Source: Superficieibacter sp. HKU1
GTDB taxonomy: Bacteria; Pseudomonadota; Gammaproteobacteria; Enterobacterales; Enterobacteriaceae
Direction of reading: 5' to 3'
DNA length: 64,000 bases
Assembly: GCF_029319185.1 (NCBI RefSeq)
Contig: NZ_CP119754.1
Location: 4,774,001 to 4,838,000, forward strand
Numbering within the stretch: position 1 is the stretch's first letter; each line of letters starts with the position of its first letter. The position numbers and the translations under genes are program-made. This document shows positions 41,213 to 54,110 of this stretch, one piece after another. Below the pieces are notes generated by a model that had not been told where the DNA came from, did no database searches, and was given only the letters and a program-made list of their open reading frames with translations.

Positions 41213-41248
41213 AAAAAAAACGCCTGAGCTATTCACTCAGGCGTTTTT
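41213..41248. terminator. dsbA terminator (bidirectional)
   Basis: An 8-bp stem (CGCCTGAG / CTCAGGCG) with a 7-nt loop has A8 on one side and T5 on the other. It lies directly after the dsbA stop on the minus strand. Confidence 0.9.
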
Positions 41249-41264
41249 AAGATTTAAAGCAGCG

Positions 41265-41888
41265 TTATTTTTTCTCAACCAGCTGTTTCACGGTGTTTGC
41301 GTACTGCTGGATAAAGACATCCATATTACTGGTGTCCATACCCTGCGGATTAAGCTGGTATTTACCGTTTACATACATTGCCGGTACACCCTGAAGTTGC
41401 AGATCGGCAGCCGCTTTTTCCTGCTGAGCGACCAGCGATTTCACTACAAAGCTGTTCCATGCAGCATCGTATTCTTCACCCTTAACGCCTGCATCCACGA
41501 ATACCTTACGAATATCGGCAACGGACTGCACCGATTGTGTTTTTTGTACTGCATTAAACATCGGAGCGGTGATTTTGTCTTCCACACCCAATGCCACAGC
41601 AACTGCCCATGCCTGGGTCATCTCTTTGCCCAAAGGACCAAGGAATTCAACGTGGTATTTTGTCATCTTAGTGCCTTGTGGCAGCTTCTGTTTAACCGTA
41701 TCAGAAACGTGCAGCACCTGTTCAAACTCATAGCAGTGCGGGCAATAAAATGAGAAAAACTCCAGCACCTGAGGCTCACCGGCGACCGGTTTATCAAGCG
41801 TGATATATTCCTTGCCATCAGTGATTTGTGCCGCTGATGCGCTAAATGCCAGAATCATACCTGCCAGTGCCAGCCAAATTTTTTTCAT
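41265..41888 (-). CDS. dsbA: DsbA periplasmic thiol:disulfide oxidase
   Basis: A 207-residue precursor. The signal peptide MKKIWLALAGMILAFSASA is cut before AQITDGKEY. The redox site is C49-P-H-C52 (FFSFYCPHCYEF) and the cis-proline loop is GVPAMYVNG. It introduces disulfides into exported proteins and is reoxidised by DsbB. ATG at 41888 follows GGAGAG. It lies 26 bp after srkA and is likely transcribed both with it, under Cpx control, and from its own promoter. Confidence 0.98.
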   Translation of the reverse strand: MKKIWLALAGMILAFSASAAQITDGKEYITLDKPVAGEPQVLEFFSFYCPHCYEFEQVLHVSDTVKQKLPQGTKMTKYHVEFLGPLGKEMTQAWAVAVALGVEDKITAPMFNAVQKTQSVQSVADIRKVFVDAGVKGEEYDAAWNSFVVKSLVAQQEKAAADLQLQGVPAMYVNGKYQLNPQGMDTSNMDVFIQQYANTVKQLVEKK

Positions 41889-41914
41889 TGGTAACTCTCT
41901 CCTGAATATAGTCA

Positions 41915-42901
41915 TTAATACATTGGCGTTAATTGTAGAGGGGGTTCTTGTAGAACCCGAATCTGTTCGGTGAATATTTGTTTTTGTCTGTACCAGTAAT
42001 CTTCCTCGGCAAGCCAGGGGAAGTTTGCCGGAAAAGCAGGGTCGTCCCAGCGACGGATCAACCATGCCAGATAATAAACCAGCCTCATGGCACGTAAAGG
42101 CTCAATCAGTCCTAATTCATCGGAATTAAACTCACTGAATTCCTCATAGGCTTCAATGATGGTCTCCAGTTGCATGCGCTGCTCAGCCTTATCTCCGTTT
42201 AGCAGCATCCATAAATCCTGAATGGCCGGGCCACTGCGCGCATCGTCCAAATCCACAAACAGCGGACCGTCGCGCCAGAGAATATTGCCGGCATGACAGT
42301 CGCCGTGTAAACGTAGCGACGTAAAGCGATTATGCCATTGACCATTAACAGCGTCGATCAGCGCATCGGTGGTCTGCAAAAACGCCTCTTTTTGCCTGGC
42401 AGGGATCAGGGTGCAGTTTTCTAATATCTGCCGTGGTGCGATCAGGTATTCCTGAACACCTATCGCCGGACGGAACTGAAAGGGGTGTTTACGACCTGTC
42501 TGGTGCAGACGCCCAAGATAGCGCCCGACCCACTCCATCTGATCAAGATTATCCGCTTCGAACTGACGACCACCCATGCTCGGGAATATCGCATAGAAAA
42601 ATCCCTGATGAGTCAGCAGGGTCCGATCGTTAAATTTTAGCGGCGCGGCAACGGGGACATCATCATGCTGAAGCTCCAGTGCAAACTGATGCTCTTCCTG
42701 TATCTGCTCAGCCGACCAGCGTTCAGGGCGGTAGAACTTAACCACAAAGCGGCGGCGATCTTCATCCTGAAACTGGTAGACACGGTTTTCATAGCTATTG
42801 AGCGGCGTAAGCCCGGAATCCACCCGAATACCCTGGTCGAACAGCGCATCCATGATGGTATCCGGATGTAATGTCTGGAATGTGAAAGCCTTGTCGTTCA
42901 T
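41915..42901 (-). CDS. srkA: SrkA (YihE/RdoA) stress-response kinase
   Basis: A 328-residue eukaryotic-like Ser/Thr kinase of the APH/choline-kinase fold. The catalytic loop is LRLHGDCHAGNILW and the metal-binding segment is FVDLDDARSGPA. It is linked to the Cpx envelope-stress response and protects against programmed death in E. coli. ATG at 42901 is preceded by GGATG. A good CpxR box lies about 65 bp upstream. Confidence 0.95.
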   Translation of the reverse strand: MNDKAFTFQTLHPDTIMDALFDQGIRVDSGLTPLNSYENRVYQFQDEDRRRFVVKFYRPERWSAEQIQEEHQFALELQHDDVPVAAPLKFNDRTLLTHQGFFYAIFPSMGGRQFEADNLDQMEWVGRYLGRLHQTGRKHPFQFRPAIGVQEYLIAPRQILENCTLIPARQKEAFLQTTDALIDAVNGQWHNRFTSLRLHGDCHAGNILWRDGPLFVDLDDARSGPAIQDLWMLLNGDKAEQRMQLETIIEAYEEFSEFNSDELGLIEPLRAMRLVYYLAWLIRRWDDPAFPANFPWLAEEDYWYRQKQIFTEQIRVLQEPPLQLTPMY

Positions 42902-42964
42902 CCTGGCATCCGAAAAAATACGAATGATTCAGGATATCATTTCATAGCGCTTTCGGAGGCTCCG

Positions 42965-42979
42965 CTTACAAGGTTTTAC
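42965..42979 (-). promoter_or_regulatory. CpxR box upstream of srkA-dsbA
   Basis: On the minus strand GTAAA-ACCTT-GTAAG matches the CpxR consensus GTAAA-N5-GTAAA at nine of ten positions. It overlaps the yihD stop codon and lies 64 bp from the srkA start, the expected place for Cpx activation of the srkA-dsbA operon. Confidence 0.75.
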
Positions 42980-43245
42980 TCTTTAATTACGCCGCGTGCG
43001 CGAAGGAGCGCGGTTTTAAAGTCCTCTTCATAATCTTTCTGAATCCCTGGAATAACGGCATCTTTTGATGAGCCGCGCATTTTCAGGTGATAGATCAGGA
43101 TATCGTCAGAAAGGTCGGCGAGATCGCCTTCGTATCCTGACTCCGTAGCCAGTTTCTGTAAAAATTGAATAAGGTTCAGCTCCGGCTCGTTCTGCCAGGC
43201 AGGCTGAAGAAGTTCAATCACTTCGTTAAGACGTTTACACTTCAT
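42976..43245 (-). CDS. yihD: YihD, DUF1040 protein
   Basis: An 89-residue conserved enterobacterial protein matching E. coli YihD (MKCKRLNEVIELLQPAWQNEPELNLIQFLQKLA, DDILIYHLKMRGSSKDAVIPGIQKDYEEDFKTALLRARGVIKE). It is of unknown function and has no membrane segment. The start has GGAGTCACGCT upstream. It is divergent from mobA across about 70 bp. Confidence 0.93.
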   Translation of the reverse strand: MKCKRLNEVIELLQPAWQNEPELNLIQFLQKLATESGYEGDLADLSDDILIYHLKMRGSSKDAVIPGIQKDYEEDFKTALLRARGVIKE

Positions 43246-43314
43246 AGCGTGACTCCTTACTTTTCGTTAAGACACGTTAGCAGGGTCAATCCCACAATAA
43301 AAGAGGCGATATCA

Positions 43315-43899
43315 GTGGATCAGGATAGTGCAGTAACGGGCGTCGTGCTGGCTGGAGGGAGATCGACCCGGATGGGGGGCAGAGATAAGGGGCTTATTGA
43401 GCTCCACGGGCGACCGTTGTGGAAGTGGGTGGCCGGGACACTGTCTTCTCAGGTAGAGAACGTGGTAATCAGCGCTAATCGTAATCTCGATAGTTATCAG
43501 GCCAGCGGACTTCCGGTGATAGAGGATTCGCTGGCGGATTTCCCGGGTCCCCTGGCGGGGATACTTTCCGTGATGCAGCAGGTTAACAGCGAATGGTTTC
43601 TTTTTTGCCCCTGCGATACGCCCGCTATCCCGGACGATCTATTATTACGTTTTAAAGCAGAGATAGAGGGAGCCGCCGCTGTATGGGCGCATGATGGCGA
43701 ACGCGATCATCCGGCAATTGCGCTGCTGCACAGGCGTCTTATTCCATCGCTACAGGATTATCTTCAGGCCGGTGAGCGCCGCGTAATGGTGTTTCTGCGA
43801 CAGAGCGGGGGGCATTCTGTTGATTTCAGCGATCGCCCGGCGGCGTTTGTGAATGTGAATACGCCTGAACAACTGGCGCACTGGCAGGAGAAACAATGA
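43315..43899 (+). CDS. mobA: MobA molybdenum cofactor guanylyltransferase
   Basis: A 194-residue MobA that links GMP from GTP to molybdopterin to form the MGD cofactor. The nucleotide-binding motif is GVVLAGGRSTRMGGRDKGL, then DFPGPLAGILSVMQ and LFCPCDTPAIP. The start is GTG at 43315 with AAGAGGCG upstream; the frame is open further upstream but would overlap the yihD promoter, and the GTG gives the E. coli length. It overlaps mobB by 4 bp. Confidence 0.94.
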   Translation: MDQDSAVTGVVLAGGRSTRMGGRDKGLIELHGRPLWKWVAGTLSSQVENVVISANRNLDSYQASGLPVIEDSLADFPGPLAGILSVMQQVNSEWFLFCPCDTPAIPDDLLLRFKAEIEGAAAVWAHDGERDHPAIALLHRRLIPSLQDYLQAGERRVMVFLRQSGGHSVDFSDRPAAFVNVNTPEQLAHWQEKQ

Positions 43900-44411
43900 T
43901 CCCTGTACTGGCAATTGCGGCATGGAGCGGCACTGGCAAGACAACGCTGCTTAAGAAACTGATCCCGGCACTGTGTGAACGAGGTATCCGGCCCGGCCTG
44001 ATTAAGCATACGCATCATAATATGGATATCGATAAGCCCGGAAAGGACAGTTATGAATTACGTAAGGCGGGAGCCGCACAAACGGTAGTAGCCAGTCAGC
44101 AGCGCTGGGCGCTTATGACGGAAACGCCAGAAGCGAAAACCCTGGATCTGGCTTATCTGGTCAGCCGGATGGATCATTCCACCCTGGATCTGGTGTTGGT
44201 AGAAGGATTTAAGCAGGAGAGTATCGCAAAGATCCTGCTTTTCAGAGCCGGTGCGGGGCATGAACCGGGCGAATTAGCGCTGGATACGCATGTGGTTGCT
44301 GTTGCCAGCGATGTTCTTCTGACGCTGGATGTACCTGTACTGAATTTGAATGACGTCGGGGAAATAGTGGCGTTTATTGAGATGTGGATGGCGGGGCAGG
44401 AGACACTATAG
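43896..44411 (+). CDS. mobB: MobB molybdopterin-guanine dinucleotide biosynthesis adaptor
   Basis: A 171-residue GTP-binding protein that assists MobA and is not essential. Walker A is AWSGTGKTTLLKKL; other marks are KHTHHNMDIDKPGKDSYELRKAGA and VLVEGFK. It overlaps mobA by 4 bp (ATGA). In K-12 mobB is the first gene beyond the 5S end of rrnA, as it is beyond the 5S here. Confidence 0.95.
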   Translation: MIPVLAIAAWSGTGKTTLLKKLIPALCERGIRPGLIKHTHHNMDIDKPGKDSYELRKAGAAQTVVASQQRWALMTETPEAKTLDLAYLVSRMDHSTLDLVLVEGFKQESIAKILLFRAGAGHEPGELALDTHVVAVASDVLLTLDVPVLNLNDVGEIVAFIEMWMAGQETL

Positions 44412-44420
44412 ACTTCGTTT

Positions 44421-44450
44421 TGCCCGGTTGCGCAGCGCTTACCGGGCCAG
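44421..44450. repeat. Single REP-type palindrome
   Basis: GCCCGGT (44422-44428) pairs with ACCGGGC (44441-44447) around TGCGCAGCGCTT. This has the shape of the REP/BIME units of Salmonella and Citrobacter. It lies between mobB and the rRNA operon terminator. Confidence 0.65.
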
Positions 44451-44492
44451 GAGACGGGGATACCGTATTGCTGGCAGGATCAGGCAGAACGC

Positions 44493-44520
44493 AAAAAGCC
44501 CATCCGTCAGGATGGGCTTC
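44493..44520 (-). terminator. rRNA operon terminator
   Basis: A 10-bp stem (AAGCCCATCC / GGATGGGCTT) with a GTCA loop is followed on the minus strand by T5. It lies 12 bp after the 5S gene. Confidence 0.93.
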
Positions 44521-44531
44521 TCACTTGTTTG

Positions 44532-44651
44532 ATGCCTGGCAGTTCCCTACTCTCGCATGGGGAGACCCCACACTACCATCGGCGCTACGGCGTTTCACTT
44601 CTGAGTTCGGCATGGGGTCAGGTGGGACCACCGCGCTGTTGCCGCCAGGCA
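44532..44651 (-). rRNA. rrf: 5S ribosomal RNA
   Basis: A 120-nt minus-strand gene starting TGCCTGGCGGC and ending CTGCCAGGCAT, whose ends pair as helix I. The internal sequence with CCCCATGCCGAACTCAGAAG is the enterobacterial 5S. It is the last gene of the rRNA operon. Confidence 0.97.
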
Positions 44652-44743
44652 AATTCTGTTTACCAGGGTGCATTCCGCACACTGATTAATCTGGTTCAGG
44701 CTGAAAATCTCTCTCAAATCCGCCAAAACAGCTTCGGCGTTGT

Positions 44744-47649
<2,906 letters not shown>

Positions 47650-47833
47650 TCACAACCCGAAGCTGTTTCACTTCGTGTTGCGAAAATTTGAGAGACCCAC
47701 GAACAACTCGCGTTGTTCAGTGTTTTTCAATTTTCAGCTTGATCCAGATTTTTAAAGAGCAAATATCTCAAACGTGACTCGTGAGTCAGTTTTGAGATAC
47801 GTTTGGTTGTGCCTTTCACCCACAGCCAGCAAG

Positions 47834-47908
47834 TGGCGTCCCCTAGGGGATTCGAACCCCTGTTGCCGCCGTGAAAGGGCGGAGTCCTAACCGCTAGACG
47901 AAGGGGAC
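47834..47908 (-). tRNA. tRNA-Glu (TTC)
   Basis: A 75-nt tRNA including encoded CCA, in the 16S-23S spacer. The acceptor arms GTCCCCT / AGGGGAC pair, the anticodon loop is CTTTCAC (anticodon TTC) on a CCGCC/GGCGG stem, and the T arm is AGGGGTTCGAATCCCCT. The D arm reads GTCTAGCGGTTAGGAC, one base shorter than the E. coli gltU D arm as I recall it. A tRNA-Glu spacer is the rrnB/C/E/G type, not the Ile-Ala type of rrnA. Confidence 0.97.
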
Positions 47909-47995
47909 ACGGAGTGTCGCGACTTCGCAGCCGTCTTGCTCGTTACTTTTCATCAGACAATCTGTGTGAGCACTTCAAAGGCAGGTTCTTTAAGG

Positions 47996-49537
<1,542 letters not shown>

Positions 49538-49666
49538 AAGTTTGATGCTCAAAGAATTAAACTTCGTAATGAATTACGTGTTCACTCTGAGACTTGGTAT
49601 TTCTTTTTGCCTTTCGGCATTTAAGAATCCGTATCTTCGAGTGCCCACACAGATTGTCTGATAAAT

Positions 49667-49861
49667 TGTTAAAGAGCAGTGCCGCTTCGTTTTTCGCTGC
49701 GGCGCGGGGTGTGCATATTACGCTTTCCCGCTTCAGAGTCAAGCGTTAATTTCGCTTTTCTCCGCTGAAGTTCCCGGAGGAGCCTCGCTAACCGGTCGGC
49801 TTGTTTGCCGTTGTTCCGTGTCAGTGGAGGCGCATTATAGGGAGTTATTCCGGGCTGACAA
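49667..49861 (-). promoter_or_regulatory. rRNA operon promoters P1, P2 and boxA antiterminator
   Basis: On the minus strand, P1 has TTGTCA (49856-49861), a 16-bp spacer and TATAAT (49834-49839), followed by GCGCC as a GC-rich discriminator and preceded by an AT-rich UP-like tract to about 49880. P2 has TTGACT (49737-49742), a 16-bp spacer and TAATAT (49715-49720). BoxA TGCTCTTTAACA is at 49667-49678. The remaining sequence to yieP (49880-50011) shows only the upstream activation region and the yieP promoter. Confidence 0.92.
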
Positions 49862-50011
49862 GCATAAATTTAAAATAATTTACCAGGCGCGCTTTTTTTC
49901 ACCAAATTGCTGCCAGATACGCCAGATAATCCTTCAAATGCTGTTTTTACCACCGACATCAGCCACAAATGGCATACTAGAACGCGTGAAAAAGATTAAG
50001 GAACGGCATTT

Positions 50012-50722
50012 ATGAAGCTAAGCGCACAGCAGCTGGCTGCTCAAAAGAACCTTTCATATGTGCTGGCCGAGAAACTGGCGCAGAAAATCTTGCAGGGTGT
50101 GTATGCCCCGGAGAGTATCCTGCCCGGTGAAATAGAGCTGGGCGAACAATACGGCGTAAGTCGTACCGCAGTGCGAGAGGCAATAAAAACCCTGACAGCA
50201 AAAGGAATGGTTTTACCCCGTCCGCGCATCGGCACGCGAGTCATGCCGCAAAGCGACTGGAACTTTCTGGATAAAGAGCTGCTCTCGTGGTGGATGACGG
50301 AAGATAACTTTCAGGGCGTGGTACAGCACTTCCTTATTATGCGCAGCAGCCTGGAACCTCAGGCGTGCCTGTTGGCAGCAACGCGTGGAAGCGCTGAGCA
50401 AAAAGCGCAGTTGAATACCTTGATGGAGGAGATGGTCTTACTGAAGCAGCACTTTCAACGCGAGCGATGGATCGAGGTGGATATGGCCTGGCATGAACAC
50501 ATCTATAAGATGAGCGGTAATCCTTTCCTGACCTCTTTCGCCACCTTGTTTCAGTCGGTCTACCATATTTACTTCACCTCTATTACACACAATGAAGTGA
50601 TTAAACTCGATTTACATCAGGCTATCGTTGATGCCATTCAGGATAGCAATGGTCATCAGGCGCTGGCAGCCTGTCAGGCACTATTAAACGCGCCGGATCA
50701 CATGCCAGCAACGAAGGAGTAA
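50012..50722 (+). CDS. yieP: YieP, GntR/FadR-family regulator
   Basis: A 236-residue FadR-type GntR regulator. The winged helix is ILPGEIELGEQYGVSRTAVREAIKTLTAKGMVLPRPRIGTRV; the C-terminal FCD domain has RSSLEPQACLLAA and the metal-type WHEHIYKMSGNPFL. It matches E. coli YieP, a regulator that has been little studied. ATG at 50012 follows AAGGAACGG. It is divergent from the rRNA operon and 2 bp from hsrA, with which it forms an operon. Confidence 0.93.
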   Translation: MKLSAQQLAAQKNLSYVLAEKLAQKILQGVYAPESILPGEIELGEQYGVSRTAVREAIKTLTAKGMVLPRPRIGTRVMPQSDWNFLDKELLSWWMTEDNFQGVVQHFLIMRSSLEPQACLLAATRGSAEQKAQLNTLMEEMVLLKQHFQRERWIEVDMAWHEHIYKMSGNPFLTSFATLFQSVYHIYFTSITHNEVIKLDLHQAIVDAIQDSNGHQALAACQALLNAPDHMPATKE

Positions 50723-50724
50723 GC

Positions 50725-52116
50725 ATGACGAAGAAAAAAGGAATTAGCATGGCCGGTTTGCCGTGGATTGCGGCAATGGCTTTTTTTATGCAGGCGCTGG
50801 ATGCCACCATACTGAACACCGCTCTCCCCGCCATCGCACAAAGTCTTGATCGTTCCCCCCTGGCCATGCAATCGGCCATTATCAGCTATACCCTGACGGT
50901 CGCCATGCTCATCCCGGTCAGCGGCTGGCTGGCGGATCGCTTCGGGACTCGCCTGGTCTTTATGACGGCGGTCAGCCTGTTTACGCTTGGCTCTCTGGCT
51001 TGCGCACTTTCCGGCTCTCTCATGGCGCTGGTAATTTTCCGCGTGATTCAGGGTATTGGCGGCGCAATGATGATGCCGGTTGCCCGCCTGGCCTTATTAC
51101 GCGCCTATCCCCGCAGCGAACTGTTGCCGGTGCTCAACTTTGTGACTATGCCCGGCCTGGTCGGGCCGATACTCGGTCCGCTGCTCGGGGGCGTGCTGGT
51201 AACGTGGGCGAGCTGGCACTGGATCTTCCTGATTAATATTCCCATTGGCATTGCGGGGCTGTTATACGCCCGCAAATATATGCCAAACTTCACCACGCCC
51301 CGTCGCGGCTTCGATATGAGCGGTTTCCTGCTCTTTGGTCTTGGGCTGGTACTTTTCTCCAGCGGGATGGAATTGTTTGGCGAGAAGATCGTAGCGACGT
51401 GGATCGCGCTGGCTATTATTGCGTTAAGCATTGTTTTACTGCTTGGCTATATTCGCCATGCCCGCCGTCATCCGAATCCGCTTATTGCCCTGCCGATGTT
51501 TAAAACGCGAACTTTTTCCGTAGGCATCGCCGGAAACCTGGCAACGCGCCTGGGAACCGGCTGCGTTCCCTTTCTGATGCCGCTGATGTTGCAGGTCGGC
51601 TTTGGCTACCCGGCGCTGATAGCCGGTTGCATGATGGCCCCGACGGCGATTGGTTCTATTCTGGCGAAGTCGATGGTAACGCAGGTGCTTCGACGACTGG
51701 GCTATCGCCGCACGCTGGTTGGCGTTACCGTGTTTATCGGGCTGATGATTGCGCAGTTCTCGCTGCAATCGCCAGCGTATCCCATCTGGTTGATGCTCAT
51801 TCCGCTATTTATTCTTGGGATGGCCATGTCGACGCAGTTTACCTCAATGAATACCATCACCCTCGCTGACCTGACCGATGAAAACGCCAGTAGCGGCAAT
51901 AGTATGCTGGCAGTGACCCAGCAATTATCGATCAGTCTGGGGGTCGCCATTAGCGCGGCGGTCCTGCGATTTTATGAAGGTTTTGATAACGCGAATACCG
52001 TGGAGCAATTCCACTATACCTTTATTACGATGGGCGCATTAACGGTGCTCTCCGCCGCGGTGTTTATGCTGCTACGACCAAAAGACGGAAGGAACCTGAT
52101 AAAAGAACGTCATTAA
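50725..52116 (+). CDS. hsrA: HsrA (YieO), DHA2-type MFS transporter
   Basis: A 463-residue drug:H+ antiporter-2 family transporter with about 14 membrane segments. Motifs are ALDATILNTALPAIAQSL in helix 1, GWLADRFGTRLVF in the loop 2-3 signature and RVIQGIGGAMMMPVARLALLR in helix 4. The E. coli protein is called a homocysteine-induced resistance transporter; its substrate is not settled. AAGGAGTAAGC precedes the ATG. Its 3' end overlaps convergent rbsR by 4 bp, with no terminator between them. Confidence 0.92.
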   Translation: MTKKKGISMAGLPWIAAMAFFMQALDATILNTALPAIAQSLDRSPLAMQSAIISYTLTVAMLIPVSGWLADRFGTRLVFMTAVSLFTLGSLACALSGSLMALVIFRVIQGIGGAMMMPVARLALLRAYPRSELLPVLNFVTMPGLVGPILGPLLGGVLVTWASWHWIFLINIPIGIAGLLYARKYMPNFTTPRRGFDMSGFLLFGLGLVLFSSGMELFGEKIVATWIALAIIALSIVLLLGYIRHARRHPNPLIALPMFKTRTFSVGIAGNLATRLGTGCVPFLMPLMLQVGFGYPALIAGCMMAPTAIGSILAKSMVTQVLRRLGYRRTLVGVTVFIGLMIAQFSLQSPAYPIWLMLIPLFILGMAMSTQFTSMNTITLADLTDENASSGNSMLAVTQQLSISLGVAISAAVLRFYEGFDNANTVEQFHYTFITMGALTVLSAAVFMLLRPKDGRNLIKERH

Positions 52117-53111
52117 CCGCGTGTCGAGCCGCGAACCACCAGCTCCGGCGTCAACTGAACACGCTGCTGTTGCTGATCGGGCTGGGCCATACGATGAATA
52201 AGCACATCAATGGCCAGCTCGCCCAGTTCATCTTTCGGTTGATGAACGGTGGTCAGCGGCGGGGTCATATAGCGTGCCAGCTCAATATCATCGTATCCCA
52301 CGATCCCCATATCCTCAGGAACACGCTTGCCCGCCTGATAAAGCGCCTGATAAGCCCCCACGGCCATCGCATCATTTCCGGCGAATACGGCCTCGGGGGG
52401 AACAGAATGTTCAAGCAACTGCTGCATCGCGGCAAAACCACCGCCAAACTCAAAATTTCCGGTAATTTCGTATCCGTCTGGAATGGCAAGGCCAGCCCGG
52501 CGCATAGCTTTACGGTATCCCTCAAGACGCAGGCGAGCAGGGGTTTTATCCAGCGGCCCCGTCAGACAGCCAATGCGGGTATAGCCCCGGTCGATCAAAT
52601 GCTGCGTCGCTAAATCGCCACCCAGTAGCGAGTTATCCTGAATCAGATCGCTGTCACCATCGAAGGGAGCCCAGTCCATCATTACGGTAGGCACGGAAGG
52701 ATAACGCTGCATAATTTCTTGTGAGGGCTGATGCGTTTCGGTACACAGCAACAGTAGCCCATCGACGCGTTTTTGCATCAGCGTTTCAAGGTTCTGATTC
52801 ATCCGCTGTTCGTCGCCTTCGGTATTACACAGTACCAGGCTGTAGCCGCGTTCAAAACAGCTGCGCTCAACGCCGCGCACCAGCTCCGAGTAAAACGGGT
52901 TGGTACTGGCGGTAATCAGCATTCCGATAGTCCGGGTCTGATTCAGTTTGAGGCTGCGCGCCAGTGCGGATGGCGCATAGTTGAGGGTTTTAATGGCGGC
53001 AGCCACTTTGTCAGTGATGGCCTCGCTGACAAAGCGATCTTTATTAATGACGTGAGACACCGTTGAGGTGGAAACGCCCGCCAGGCGGGCAACGTCCTTC
53101 ATGGTAGCCAA
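52113..53111 (-). CDS. rbsR: RbsR ribose operon repressor
   Basis: A 332-residue LacI-family repressor. The HTH is ATMKDVARLAGVSTSTVSHVINKDRFVSEAI, the hinge is YAPSALARSLKLNQTRTIG, and the ribose-binding domain follows (FAGNDAMAVGAYQAL, GIVGYDDIELARYMTPPLTTVHQP). Ribose releases it from the palindromes upstream of rbsD. It is the last gene of rbsDACBKR, 3 bp after rbsK. Confidence 0.96.
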   Translation of the reverse strand: MATMKDVARLAGVSTSTVSHVINKDRFVSEAITDKVAAAIKTLNYAPSALARSLKLNQTRTIGMLITASTNPFYSELVRGVERSCFERGYSLVLCNTEGDEQRMNQNLETLMQKRVDGLLLLCTETHQPSQEIMQRYPSVPTVMMDWAPFDGDSDLIQDNSLLGGDLATQHLIDRGYTRIGCLTGPLDKTPARLRLEGYRKAMRRAGLAIPDGYEITGNFEFGGGFAAMQQLLEHSVPPEAVFAGNDAMAVGAYQALYQAGKRVPEDMGIVGYDDIELARYMTPPLTTVHQPKDELGELAIDVLIHRMAQPDQQQQRVQLTPELVVRGSTRG

Positions 53112-53114
53112 TGT

Positions 53115-54044
53115 TTACCCCTGCTGACGTAAAAACAGGTCGATCTCATCACGCCACGGTACCGACGGCTGCGCGCCTTTCCGGGTGACCGCGATCGCCG
53201 CCGCCGCATGGGCAAAACGGATGGCGTCCGCCAGCGGTTTTTCTTCCAGCAGTGCCGTGATCAACGCACCGTTAAAGGTGTCTCCTGCCGCGATGGTATC
53301 GACCGCTTCGACGTTGAAACCGGGAACACGCTGGCCTTTACCGTCTACACTGGCCCAGACGCCACGACTGCCCAGCGTAATAATGACCGTTTTGATGCCT
53401 TTATTATGCAGCGCCTGCGCCGCTTTTGCCGCATCGTCATCGTTTTTAACCGCGATACCGGTCAGCTTCTCCGCTTCGGTTTCGTTCGGCGTAATAATAT
53501 CCACCAGCGTCAGCAGTTCATCCGGCAACTCGCGCGCAGGCGCAGGATTTAGCGCAACCATCGTTTGATGCTGATGGGCGATTTTCGCGGCCGCCAGCAC
53601 GCTCTCAATCGGCGACTCCAGCTGCATCAGCAATGCCGAAGCCTGAGCAATGCGCTCCTGCTGCGCCTCGACCAGTGCAGGAGAAAGCGCGGCGTTAGCG
53701 CCAGCATGAATCCCGATCACATTCTCGCCTTCACCGTTAACGAAGATCAGCGCCACACCGGTAGATTCGCCAGCGATGGTGCTGACAGGCTCAACATCAA
53801 TATTATCGCTGACCAGCTGCTTACGGATACGCTCACCCGTGTCATCATCACCGGTACAGGCAATAAAGGCGATGCTGGCACCGCTGCGCCCGGCTGCTAC
53901 GGCCTGGTTCGCGCCCTTACCGCCAAATGCAACCTGATACTGATTGCCGGTAACGGTTTCTCCCGGTGCCGGAAAGGCATGGAGATTAAGAATGTGATCG
54001 GCATTGATGCTGCCGAGGACGACGAGATAGCCTGCGTTTTTCAT
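53115..54044 (-). CDS. rbsK: Ribokinase
   Basis: A 309-residue PfkB-family kinase converting D-ribose to ribose-5-phosphate. The N-terminal signature is GSINADHILNLHAFPAPGET with GGKGANQAVAAGR; the C-terminal signature with the catalytic aspartate is VEAVDTIAAGDTFNGA. It follows rbsB after a 66-bp gap with a strong hairpin. Confidence 0.97.
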   Translation of the reverse strand: MKNAGYLVVLGSINADHILNLHAFPAPGETVTGNQYQVAFGGKGANQAVAAGRSGASIAFIACTGDDDTGERIRKQLVSDNIDVEPVSTIAGESTGVALIFVNGEGENVIGIHAGANAALSPALVEAQQERIAQASALLMQLESPIESVLAAAKIAHQHQTMVALNPAPARELPDELLTLVDIITPNETEAEKLTGIAVKNDDDAAKAAQALHNKGIKTVIITLGSRGVWASVDGKGQRVPGFNVEAVDTIAAGDTFNGALITALLEEKPLADAIRFAHAAAAIAVTRKGAQPSVPWRDEIDLFLRQQG

Positions 54045-54065
54045 ATCCAGAGTGTCCCTTTAAGT

Positions 54066-54087
54066 GCGCCACCGGAACCGGTGGCGC
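54066..54087 (-). other. Hairpin between rbsB and rbsK
   Basis: A perfect GC-rich stem of 9-10 bp (GCGCCACCGG / CCGGTGGCGC) lies in the gap after rbsB. It is expected to stabilise upstream rbsB mRNA or lower expression of rbsK-rbsR, in line with the need for excess binding protein. Confidence 0.7.
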
Positions 54088-54110
54088 GTGCCCTGCTTTT
54101 CTTTTTAATA

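Noticed and set aside
47834..47908. tRNA-Glu as an integration site of a mobile element
   Set aside because: No integrase gene, no direct repeat of the tRNA 3' end and no foreign DNA are present next to it.
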